Assembly (NCBI GenBank): GCA_944385125.1
Contig: CALWVZ010000014.1
Location: forward strand, 1-37,430
Reading direction: 5' to 3'
DNA from: an uncultured Oscillospiraceae bacterium
Lineage (GTDB): Bacteria; Bacillota; Clostridia; Oscillospirales; Oscillospiraceae
DNA length: 37,430 bases
Made by a program: the position numbers and the translations under genes. Shown piece after piece: positions 1 through 6,948 of this stretch (positions within the stretch are counted from its first letter, which is position 1; each line of letters opens with the position of its first letter). A model generated the notes under the pieces. That model was not told where the DNA came from. It was given only the letters and a program-made list of their open reading frames with translations, and searched no databases.

Positions 1-3000
1 TATGCCACGGACCCAGAGCCCAAGTGCACCTGCACGGTAAAGTGCCAGGACGGCTCCCCCAACCAGGACTGCCCGGTATGCTCCGCCCAGGGTGCGGACC
101 CGAGCCTCTGCGCCGGGACGCAGCCTGAGGCCCAGTGCGGCTGTACCGTAAAGTGCGAAAGCGGCTCCCCCAACCCGGACTGCCCGGTATGCTCCGCCCA
201 GGGCGCAGACCCGAGCCTCTGCGCCGGGACGCAGCCTGAGGCAAAGTGCACCTGCACGGTAAAATGCCAGGACGGCTCCCCCAACCAGGACTGCCCGGTC
301 TGCTCCGCCCAGGGCGCGGACCCGAGCCTCTGCGCCGGGACGCAGCCTGAGGCCCAGTGCGGCTGTACCGTAAAGTGCGAGAGCGGCGCTCCCAACCCGG
401 ACTGCCCGGTCTGCTCCGCCCAGGGTGCGGACCTGAGCCTTTGCGCCGGGACGCAGCCTGAGGCCCAGTGCAGCTGCACCGTGAAGTGCGAGAGCGGCTC
501 CCCCAACCCGGACTGCCCGGTCTGCTCCGCCCAGGGTACGGACCTGAGCCTTTGCGCCGGGACCGGGGATGAAGGCGCCCCAGATATGGTGAGCATAAGC
601 TCATGGACCTGGGTGGAAGACGAAAATCTCACCGAGGGCAAGCTGTATCTTCCGGGAATTGAGGCCCTGGATCAGGAGAGCTTTGAGTCCATCAAGCCCC
701 TGCTGCCTTCCTCCATAAAGATCGAGGGCTCGGAGGAGACTCTGGATGTGAGCTGGGCCTTTGAAAACTTGATGGCCGGCAGCAATGAAAAGGAGTTCAC
801 GCTCAGCGCAGTCCTGCCGGAGGGCTATGCCCTGGCAGAGGGGGCCCAGCCTCTCAGTCTGCTGCTGGTCCTGGGCGGAGCCCAGAGCCTTGAGCTTAAG
901 CAGCTCATATACATCAGCGGCAGCGGCAACGATGAAAACGATGGCAGCGAAGGCGCCCCCGTGGCAAGTTTCCCGGCTGCCCTGTCGAAACTGGCGACCG
1001 GCGGGACTATACGCCTGGCCGGCGACATGACCGTGACGGATACACTCACCATCCCCCAGGGCACAGAGTTCACCCTGGACCTGAACGGCCAAAAAATAAG
1101 CGGCAATATTGCATACGGTCTTATAAACATTGCCTCCGGGGCCAATGTGGTCATCACCGATACCTCAGGCACGCCCGGCAAAATTTATAACGGCGGGGCC
1201 GTTACCTCCCGGGCAGTGCAGATACAAGAGGGCGCCGCCCTCACCCTCAACGGCGGCATCACCCTTGAGACAGGCAGTGTCACCAGCATCGCCAGAAGCT
1301 GCGCCCCCCTGTACATCACCGCCAGCGACGCCAACCCCGCCAATGTGAACATCATAAACGCAAATCTCGTCTCTCCCTCCGACTATGCCATACGCCTGAG
1401 CAAAAGCCAGAACGCCATTATCAGCATCCAGGGCGGCAGCTTCTCCGCCCTCAGCAAGGCTTATAATGTGAGCTGCATATGTAACGGCAGCGCTGCCCAG
1501 GTGAGCATAAGCGGCGGCAGCTTCACCAACTGGGCGACAGGCGACAGCGCCTTCGTCCCTTCCGACAGCAGCATCCTTGTCTATGACGACAGGGTGTGCG
1601 TCCAGGCCGCCCCTCCCACTTCCTACACGGCCCGGCTCAAGGGGCTCAACTGCTACCTGATGGACGACTCTAAACTGTACAATCTGGCCCAGCGCTGGGA
1701 TCTGAACGGCAACACGCTGTCCGTCTGCGGAGCTCTCAACTGCAGCTATCCCCCAGGAAAGTACTTCGGCAACGTGAACGGTGCTGCCCTTTCCACCGCT
1801 ATAGAGCTTGAAAACGGCGCCTCCCTGTCCGGCAGCATGCCCCTGGCTATCGCCGACGTCAAAGTCAGCGGCGGCAGCGCACCGGTAGACTTCTTCCAGC
1901 CCTATAGTGAAAATTACGCAGTCAGCGTCTCCTCTCAGGACGGGAGCACCCTGTACAGCAGCCGCATAAAGAGCGAAAAGATACTGGCCTATGTTATCCG
2001 GGACGGAGTCAGCTATGAGTACACCGACGTTACCCAGGCAATAAACAACGCCAAGAAGTATGCCGGCAGTACCCTGAAGCTGAACTCCGATTTCAGCACC
2101 GACGCCATGATCTATCCCAGCATCGGCGACGCTTTCAACTGGACGCTGGATCTTAACGGCCACAGCTACACCTACACCAGCACTCTTACCGCTTTCCGGA
2201 TCAGCGGCAGCGGCAAGAGCTTTACCGTCACCGACAGCTCGGCAAACGGCGGCGGCCAGCTGATCATTTCCAAGGAGAATGCCAATTCCGTCATAGAAAC
2301 CACCGGTTCTTCCTCCAACTGCCACATCACCATAGGCCAGGGTGTCACCGTGAGAGGCAACAGCATACTCATCCTTGGCACCGACAACACTGTCGACGTC
2401 TACGGCAGCGTCGTCACCGGCAACGCCAATGCAGCCATCCAGAACAACGGAGGCAGCACGGAAAACAGCACCGTGAACCTCCACAGCGGAGCTGTAGTGA
2501 AGTCCAACTCCATCGGCGTGTTCCTTCCCGGCCCCGGCACCCTTAACGTCTACGGCGGCGCCCAGGTAGAGGGCGGCAACACCGGCATAGAGCTGAGGGC
2601 CGGCACCCTGAACATCTACGATGGGGCCAGCGTCACCGGCGGCAGCGGCACGCCTTCCTCCTCCCCCAACGACAGCGGCAGCACCACCAGCAACGCCGCA
2701 GTGGCCATCGCCCAGCACAACACCGGCGAGGCCATAGACGTGAACATCTACGGCGGCAGCTTCACCGGCGGCGCCGCCTTCTACGAGAGCAATCCCCAAG
2801 GCAACGACCAGGATGCTCTGGATAAGATAGCTGTGGAGATAAAGGGCGGCAGCTTCAACGGAAGCGTAAGCTCCGAGACCCGGACCGGCTTCATAAGCGG
2901 CGGCACCTACAGCCAGGACCCCGCCGACATCTATATAGTCAGCGGTCTGGACGGCGCAGCCTTCAACGGCAAGTTCATTATCGTCGCCAAAGGAACCACT

Positions 3001-3738
3001 CCTCTCAATATTGAGGGCGTTTCCGCCATGAACAGAGACTGCGACGGGACCGCCATAGTGCAGCTCACCGGCGGCAGGCTGGTGGACGGCAACGGAAGCA
3101 CCCCCGCCAATGTCGGCTTTAAGCTGGGCACCGGCACCATGGCCGACAAATTTGCGGGGACCGGCAAGCCCGTTACCACCGCCATAAAGCTCACCGGCGC
3201 CGATGCGACAAAATACACTCTCATCCAGCCCAGCAATCTCACTGTGACCATCACATGCAAACCTGTACACGTGGCAGAGCAGCCTGCCACCTGCGTCAGC
3301 GACGGAGTGAAAGAGCACTACTACTGCGCCTACTGTGACCTGTACTACCTGGACGCTGCAGCCAGCGTCTCTGTGCTTCCGACTCAGCTGACCAGCCCCG
3401 CCACGGGAGTACACACCGGCGACGGCAAGTGGTATGCCGATTCCACCTATCACTGGCACAAGTGCAGCGCCTGCGGAGTTGAACTGGACAAGGGCGCACA
3501 CCGGTTACGTCTGGTGAACTACAAGCAGCCCACGCTCTTCTCCAAGGGATACACCGGCGACAAGGTGTGCATCGTGTGCGGCTATGTGGCCCACAAGGGA
3601 CAATACTTCACATCTACCAGCTCCCCCATCACCGGCGATGACAGCAATCTGCTTTTGTGGGGCGGCCTGCTGGTCCTGGCTACCGCAGGCATAGGCGGTG
3701 TTGCGGTATACACGGTAAAACGCAAAAAGAAAAAATGA
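1..3738 (+). CDS. Large sortase-anchored surface protein, 5'-truncated by window edge
   Basis: The frame is open from the first base, so the start codon and signal peptide lie upstream; 1245 residues are visible. Order: five 37-residue Cys-rich tandem repeats (residues about 8-189, CxCxxxC...CPVC pattern), an Ig-like or linker part (about 195-300), a long Gly/Ser/Asn-rich region (about 305-1060) with recurring GGSF, LNGQ/LNGH and NIYGG-type strands typical of right-handed beta-helix or pectin-lyase-like adhesins, then a segment with CxxC pairs (CAYC, CSAC, CIVC), a sortase-like SPITG motif (1208-1212), a hydrophobic helix and a KRKKKK tail. I infer covalent wall attachment by a clostridial sortase using an SPxTG-type signal. 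The ligand or substrate is unknown; no catalytic residues were recognised. A GTG at 481 opens the same frame but sits inside repeat 5 and is not the true start. The next feature downstream is a duplicated terminator element. Confidence 0.85.
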   Translation, partial: YATDPEPKCTCTVKCQDGSPNQDCPVCSAQGADPSLCAGTQPEAQCGCTVKCESGSPNPDCPVCSAQGADPSLCAGTQPEAKCTCTVKCQDGSPNQDCPVCSAQGADPSLCAGTQPEAQCGCTVKCESGAPNPDCPVCSAQGADLSLCAGTQPEAQCSCTVKCESGSPNPDCPVCSAQGTDLSLCAGTGDEGAPDMVSISSWTWVEDENLTEGKLYLPGIEALDQESFESIKPLLPSSIKIEGSEETLDVSWAFENLMAGSNEKEFTLSAVLPEGYALAEGAQPLSLLLVLGGAQSLELKQLIYISGSGNDENDGSEGAPVASFPAALSKLATGGTIRLAGDMTVTDTLTIPQGTEFTLDLNGQKISGNIAYGLINIASGANVVITDTSGTPGKIYNGGAVTSRAVQIQEGAALTLNGGITLETGSVTSIARSCAPLYITASDANPANVNIINANLVSPSDYAIRLSKSQNAIISIQGGSFSALSKAYNVSCICNGSAAQVSISGGSFTNWATGDSAFVPSDSSILVYDDRVCVQAAPPTSYTARLKGLNCYLMDDSKLYNLAQRWDLNGNTLSVCGALNCSYPPGKYFGNVNGAALSTAIELENGASLSGSMPLAIADVKVSGGSAPVDFFQPYSENYAVSVSSQDGSTLYSSRIKSEKILAYVIRDGVSYEYTDVTQAINNAKKYAGSTLKLNSDFSTDAMIYPSIGDAFNWTLDLNGHSYTYTSTLTAFRISGSGKSFTVTDSSANGGGQLIISKENANSVIETTGSSSNCHITIGQGVTVRGNSILILGTDNTVDVYGSVVTGNANAAIQNNGGSTENSTVNLHSGAVVKSNSIGVFLPGPGTLNVYGGAQVEGGNTGIELRAGTLNIYDGASVTGGSGTPSSSPNDSGSTTSNAAVAIAQHNTGEAIDVNIYGGSFTGGAAFYESNPQGNDQDALDKIAVEIKGGSFNGSVSSETRTGFISGGTYSQDPADIYIVSGLDGAAFNGKFIIVAKGTTPLNIEGVSAMNRDCDGTAIVQLTGGRLVDGNGSTPANVGFKLGTGTMADKFAGTGKPVTTAIKLTGADATKYTLIQPSNLTVTITCKPVHVAEQPATCVSDGVKEHYYCAYCDLYYLDAAASVSVLPTQLTSPATGVHTGDGKWYADSTYHWHKCSACGVELDKGAHRLRLVNYKQPTLFSKGYTGDKVCIVCGYVAHKGQYFTSTSSPITGDDSNLLLWGGLLVLATAGIGGVAVYTVKRKKKK
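22..567 (+). repeat. Five tandem 111-bp coding repeats (Cys-rich modules)
   Basis: Units start at 22, 133, 244, 355 and 466, each exactly 111 bp (37 codons); the fifth diverges after about 567. The residues before 22 (ATDPEP) resemble the end of a unit, so more copies probably lie upstream. Copies 1 and 3 begin KCTC and carry QDGSPNQD; copies 2, 4 and 5 begin QC(G/S)C and carry ESG(S/A)PNPD. This gives an A-B-A-B-B' pattern, a 222-bp higher-order unit. Each copy has six Cys. Near-identity at DNA level suggests recent expansion by recombination or slippage. Confidence 0.95.
3622..3738 (+). other. C-terminal sortase sorting signal (SPITG, membrane helix, basic tail)
   Basis: Codons 3622-3636 encode SPITG, followed by GDDSN, a roughly 20-residue hydrophobic stretch and KRKKKK before the TGA. 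This is the standard tripartite layout of a cell-wall sorting signal. The motif is the S/PPxTG variant known from clostridial sortases rather than LPxTG. No sortase gene is in the window. Confidence 0.8.
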
Positions 3739-3761
3739 GTTTCAGCCGGTGATACGAGCAT

Positions 3762-3791
3762 AAAAAAGAGGACGGATATACCGTCCTCTTT
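3762..3791 (-). terminator. Terminator hairpin, left copy
   Basis: GAGGACGG and CCGTCCTC (3768-3775, 3781-3788) pair around ATATA. On the minus strand the stem is followed by six T (3762-3767), so this copy best serves the spoIIE transcript arriving from the right; on the plus strand only TTT follows. The same 25 bases recur at 3994-4018. Confidence 0.7.
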
Positions 3792-4018
3792 GAGACTGTC
3801 GAAAAAGCCTCGCAGAGTTTTTTCGCCGCAGCGAAAAAATAATTTAAATCGTTTTCTGCGGCGGCGTGTACGTCGCAGAAAACACTTCTCACGGAGCGAA
3901 GTGTCGAATTGTACGCCTCTGGCGTACAACTGAGGCATGGAGCGAAGTGCAAGCCCTTTTGTCGAAGAAGGCTTGGCCTTCTTCGACAAGCTGAGAGGAC
4001 GGATATACCGTCCTCTTT
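3767..4018. repeat. MITE-like multi-hairpin element flanked by 25-bp direct repeats
   Basis: The 25 bases at 3767-3791 recur exactly at 3994-4018; both are terminator palindromes. Between them are consecutive hairpins: 3818-3826/3831-3839 (9 bp, CGCA loop), 3852-3863/3871-3882 (12 bp, one G-T), 3882-3888/3898-3904 (7 bp), 3909-3917/3921-3929 (9 bp) and 3959-3972/3976-3989 (14 bp, perfect). The inner ends carry related inverted sequences (GTCGAAAAAG near 3799; CTTCTTCGAC near 3978-3987). Removing one repeat plus the interior restores A6-stem-T6, a clean bidirectional terminator between two convergent genes. I infer insertion into that terminator with target duplication. No credible protein: the open frames here are low-complexity readings of the hairpins. 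The rest of 3739-4034 is plain spacer. Confidence 0.7.
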
Positions 4019-4021
4019 TTT
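3994..4021 (+). terminator. Terminator hairpin, right copy
   Basis: The same 8-bp stem as at 3768-3788 (here 3995-4015), followed on the plus strand by six T (4016-4021). It is placed to stop transcripts of the surface-protein gene that read through the hairpin element. Confidence 0.7.
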
Positions 4022-4034
4022 CTTCCATGAGTAT

Positions 4035-4409
4035 CTATATCACCCCTCCCAGCCAAAGTGCAAATATGGCCGCTGCCGCTCCCAGGGCAAAAACTGACAT
4101 GGCGGTGGGGAATACCGGGCGCACCGGGTCGGCAGGTATGGCTTGGTCCACATAGTCCCGGGCTGCCTCCCGGGCCTGGCGCAGCAGCTCCTGGCTGCTT
4201 ATGCCGGGAGTCTGGAAATAGTCGTCCCGGAGGATGAACATGGCCTGGGTGAACATGGGGTCCGGGGGATGCACCACTATCACCCGGCGCATGTTCCCCC
4301 GCACTACCGGCAGCTTCTCCCTGCGGCGTCTGCGCCGGGCAGCGCCGGGGATACCGAAGCTCAGGGCAGAGACCAGGTCCATGAACCTGTCCCTCATCCT
4401 GTATCTCAT
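4035..4409 (-). CDS. Small tail-anchored membrane protein coupled to spoIIE
   Basis: 124 residues of unknown function. The start is ATG at 4409, which overlaps the spoIIE stop as ATGA, with an AGGAG ribosome site 6 bases upstream; a longer reading of the frame would run deep into spoIIE and is not credible. Visible features: a basic N-terminal half with an arginine run (residues about 25-31), a central part (about residues 32-60) with a hydrophobic VIVV strand and an HPPDP motif, a predicted amphipathic helix rich in Gln/Glu/Arg, and one C-terminal transmembrane helix (about 103-123), so the bulk should face the cytoplasm. The four-base overlap suggests expression with SpoIIE during early sporulation. 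In Bacillus the genes after spoIIE are yabS and yabT; this product resembles neither. Confidence 0.7.
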   Translation of the reverse strand: MRYRMRDRFMDLVSALSFGIPGAARRRRRREKLPVVRGNMRRVIVVHPPDPMFTQAMFILRDDYFQTPGISSQELLRQAREAARDYVDQAIPADPVRPVFPTAMSVFALGAAAAIFALWLGGVI

Positions 4410-6739
4410 AGACGCTCCTCCACTCTCACCGTGACTACGGTCATGTCGTCGTTGGCCCCGTAGAGCTTTTCCGACTCCTTCAACACGGTCCTTGCCAGCT
4501 CCTTCATATCCTCCCAGCCCTGGAGCAGCAGCTCCTTGAGCCAGCCGTCCTCCTTGTCCGCCAGGACACCGTCCGTGGCTATGACGGCGGTGGAGCCGGG
4601 GCGCAGGCGCATGCGCAGGATATCCGGGGCTATGCCGTCCCCGCCGGTGAGGCCCGCCGCCAGGGTCTCGCATTTTATGCGTTTTATGTTCCGCCCGTTC
4701 TTCACATAGGAAGGGGCGGCTCCGTATTTATAAAAGCAGGTCTCCCCGGAGAACAGGTCCACGCACATCAGGTCCACCGTGGCGTAGCCCCAGCTGTCCC
4801 CGCCTCTCAGCAGCAGCACGGAATTGAGTATCTTCATGGCTATCGCCGGGTCCACCCCGGAGCGGAGGAACTTCTCCAGTATCTCCACCACCTGGCCGCT
4901 GTCCTTTGCAGCCTCGTCCCCGCAGCCCATGCCGTCGGCCAGAATGACGCAGAGCACGCCGGCATCGGTCTTGAAATAGGTGCCCTTGTCCCCGCTGACC
5001 CGTTCTCCCCGCTTTTTCAATGCGGCTATGCCCACGGACACCGCCAGGGGTTCCGCCTCCAGCAGAGTGATGCTGGAGCTGTCTTCCCCCAGCTCGTAGG
5101 GCTGGCAGAGGCGCACCCCTGCGACCTGGGACAGCTTCTCCAGATAATCCTCCTCCTTGAGCAGGGGGGCCAGGCTGCCGCACTCTATGCTGATGCGCAG
5201 CCTGCCGCTGCCGTCCCGGTACACCGACGCCTCGGCGTCCATGTCCAGGCCCCGGAGATAGCGCAGCAGACGCCGTTCCGTGAGAGGCTCCGCAGCGCCC
5301 TTGCCCCCCAGCTCCCCGGCCACGCCGCTCAATATCTCCGAGATGTCCATATACTGGCCCCAGGCCACGTTCCGATTTTCCGACAGGTAGGCCCGCAGCT
5401 GCCGCCGGTAGGACATGCCCCGCAGTTCCCCGTTCACCGCCGCCACAAAGGCCGGCAGCTTGTCGCACTTGTCCCGGAAAAACTCCGGCAGGTCCTTCAC
5501 CTCCAGGCTGCCGTGGTCTATCATAGCCTGGGTGGCATCGTTCATGGCTGTGAGAGTATCCACATACTCGGCGTTCCAGCAGCGGTTCTTGTTCTTGCAC
5601 TGGACGCATACCTCGTCCGCCGCCCGGTCATAGATGCGGGCTATGTTCTCGTCGTTATAGGGCTCGCTTATGCTGCGGCGCACCGTGTCAAAAAGCTGGG
5701 CGTAAGCCTCGCTGAGGTTCTTCACCCGCCCCGCCACAAAACGGCGCAGCCCGGTCTCCCCGCTGCCCCGCTCCATGCTCTGGAGCATCAGGCCCAGGTG
5801 CATGAGAAAGCCGGAGGGCAGCAGCATGAATATAACGGAGGCGCAGAAGGTCTCAAACAGGGCGCTGACATACAGCCCAGCGTTCCAGGCACAGACCACC
5901 GCCAAGGCCCCGGACAGGATGAAGCTGAGGACGAAGAGCACCCGGCCATGCTTGCCGAAGACCCCGGAGAGAAGGCCGGAAAAAGAGTAAGCCATGGTGT
6001 AGAAGGGAGGGCCCTGCTGGGCCACGTCCATGGCCAGACCCAGCACCGTGCCTACCGCCGCCCCGGTGAGCAGCCCGCCTTTCATGGCGGAGGTCATCAC
6101 CAGCAGCAGGGCCAGCACCCGGCCCAGAGAGACCACATCAAATATCACCAGCCGGGAGGCCGCCATCAGCAGGCAGGCCGCCATTATCATGGCGGATACG
6201 CTGTGGCGCAGCTCCGCCGTCTCGGTGGTGCAGGGGCGGGAGCTGAGAGCCTCACGGAAAAAATAGGTCCCGCCAAAAGCCAGCGCCGTCTCCAGAAACA
6301 GCTCCGCCGCCAGAGGCACCGCCCCTTCCGCCGTGGAAAAGCTGCCCAGAAAGCCGGTGAAACCCATGACCAGAGCCGCCGCCGTGGGCATGAAATAGGG
6401 ATTTTTATATATGCTCAGCTCGTGGAACACAAAGGCGATGGTGTACACCAGCACCGCCGCCGCTATATAACGTATGCCCCACTCTATGCCCCCGCTGATG
6501 AGATAGCCCAAAGCCGCTCCCGCCAGGGCAAACACACCGCTGACGCCCGCCCCGGAGCAGGCCGCCATAGCCATGCCGAAGGGCGCACCGTTTTCCAGCA
6601 CACGGGCGCAGGCCATGGCGCAGCCCAGACCCATGTAAATACCGCAGCGGCCCGCCAGCAGAAAGCGTCCGTCCAGCTGTCCAAGGGCTCCCCCGCCTTT
6701 CAGCGCCCTCAGTTTTTCCTGTCCCCCAAAGTCCATCAT
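4406..6739 (-). CDS. spoIIE: Stage II sporulation protein E, PP2C-type phosphatase
   Basis: SpoIIE dephosphorylates the anti-anti-sigma factor SpoIIAA in the forespore, releasing sigma-F, and also works at the polar septum with FtsZ. The 777-residue product (Bacillus: about 827) has an N-terminal block of roughly ten hydrophobic helices (residues about 20-310), a central regulatory region with a Cys cluster (CVQCKNKNRC) and a C-terminal PP2C domain from about 567. Metal-binding aspartates are visible in ADGMG (D602), ATDGV (D723) and NDDMT (about 764-765). The start is ATG 6739 behind AGGAGG; ATG 6736 is an alternative. It is transcribed toward the surface-protein gene and overlaps the next small gene by ATGA. 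Family assignment is firm; the large antisense frames across it are shadows. Confidence 0.97.
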   Translation of the reverse strand: MMDFGGQEKLRALKGGGALGQLDGRFLLAGRCGIYMGLGCAMACARVLENGAPFGMAMAACSGAGVSGVFALAGAALGYLISGGIEWGIRYIAAAVLVYTIAFVFHELSIYKNPYFMPTAAALVMGFTGFLGSFSTAEGAVPLAAELFLETALAFGGTYFFREALSSRPCTTETAELRHSVSAMIMAACLLMAASRLVIFDVVSLGRVLALLLVMTSAMKGGLLTGAAVGTVLGLAMDVAQQGPPFYTMAYSFSGLLSGVFGKHGRVLFVLSFILSGALAVVCAWNAGLYVSALFETFCASVIFMLLPSGFLMHLGLMLQSMERGSGETGLRRFVAGRVKNLSEAYAQLFDTVRRSISEPYNDENIARIYDRAADEVCVQCKNKNRCWNAEYVDTLTAMNDATQAMIDHGSLEVKDLPEFFRDKCDKLPAFVAAVNGELRGMSYRRQLRAYLSENRNVAWGQYMDISEILSGVAGELGGKGAAEPLTERRLLRYLRGLDMDAEASVYRDGSGRLRISIECGSLAPLLKEEDYLEKLSQVAGVRLCQPYELGEDSSSITLLEAEPLAVSVGIAALKKRGERVSGDKGTYFKTDAGVLCVILADGMGCGDEAAKDSGQVVEILEKFLRSGVDPAIAMKILNSVLLLRGGDSWGYATVDLMCVDLFSGETCFYKYGAAPSYVKNGRNIKRIKCETLAAGLTGGDGIAPDILRMRLRPGSTAVIATDGVLADKEDGWLKELLLQGWEDMKELARTVLKESEKLYGANDDMTVVTVRVEERL

Positions 6740-6770
6740 CTTGCCTCCTGAGTTTACATAAGATAAATTT

Positions 6771-6803
6771 ATTATAGTTATGTAATACCAAGAAGTCGGT
6801 CAT
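6771..6803 (-). promoter_or_regulatory. Candidate spoIIE promoter with 21-bp spacer
   Basis: On the minus strand a perfect TATAAT (6776-6771) lies 31 bases upstream of the start codon. No good -35 box sits at 16-18 bp; the best TTGACA-like hexamer is ATGACC (6803-6798), exactly 21 bp away. Long 21-22 bp spacing is known for Spo0A-activated sigma-A promoters such as Bacillus spoIIE and spoIIG. No clear Spo0A box (TGTCGAA) was seen, so this is tentative. Confidence 0.4.
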
Positions 6804-6886
6804 AAGGCGCTGTTGAATAGGGATTTATAATCATGAAAAATAAGCGGAAAACATAGCTGGGGCGGGTGGCGCCGCATATCTTGTCC

Positions 6887-6915
6887 TTGTAATAAAAACT
6901 TTGGCGTGGTAGAAT
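6887..6915 (+). promoter_or_regulatory. Sigma-A-type promoter of the ahcY operon
   Basis: TTGTAA (6887-6892), a 17-bp spacer and TAGAAT (6910-6915), ending 33 bases before the GTG start of ahcY. The fit to consensus is good. It is the only promoter-like site seen for the six genes down to the terminator at 12568. No known S-adenosylhomocysteine riboswitch fold was recognised in the leader. Confidence 0.6.
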
Positions 6916-6948
6916 GTTCTGGTGAGAAAAAATGCGGGAGGTATCGCA

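Noticed and set aside
22-567. CRISPR array
   Set aside because: Units are contiguous, in frame and 111 bp with no spacers; they encode protein modules.
1165-3501. 778-residue open frame on the minus strand opposite the surface protein
   Set aside because: Composition is Ala/Gly/Val-rich with no domain, and the plus strand has clear beta-helix repeats, CxxC pairs and a sorting signal. It is a shadow caused by GC-rich codon bias.
3582-4028. Minus-strand protein reading through the hairpin element
   Set aside because: It is made of the inverted repeats themselves, has no ribosome site and no family; best seen as non-coding.
6740-6948. SAH or SAM riboswitch ahead of ahcY
   Set aside because: No conserved core or matching stems could be drawn; only a plain promoter and ribosome site are visible.
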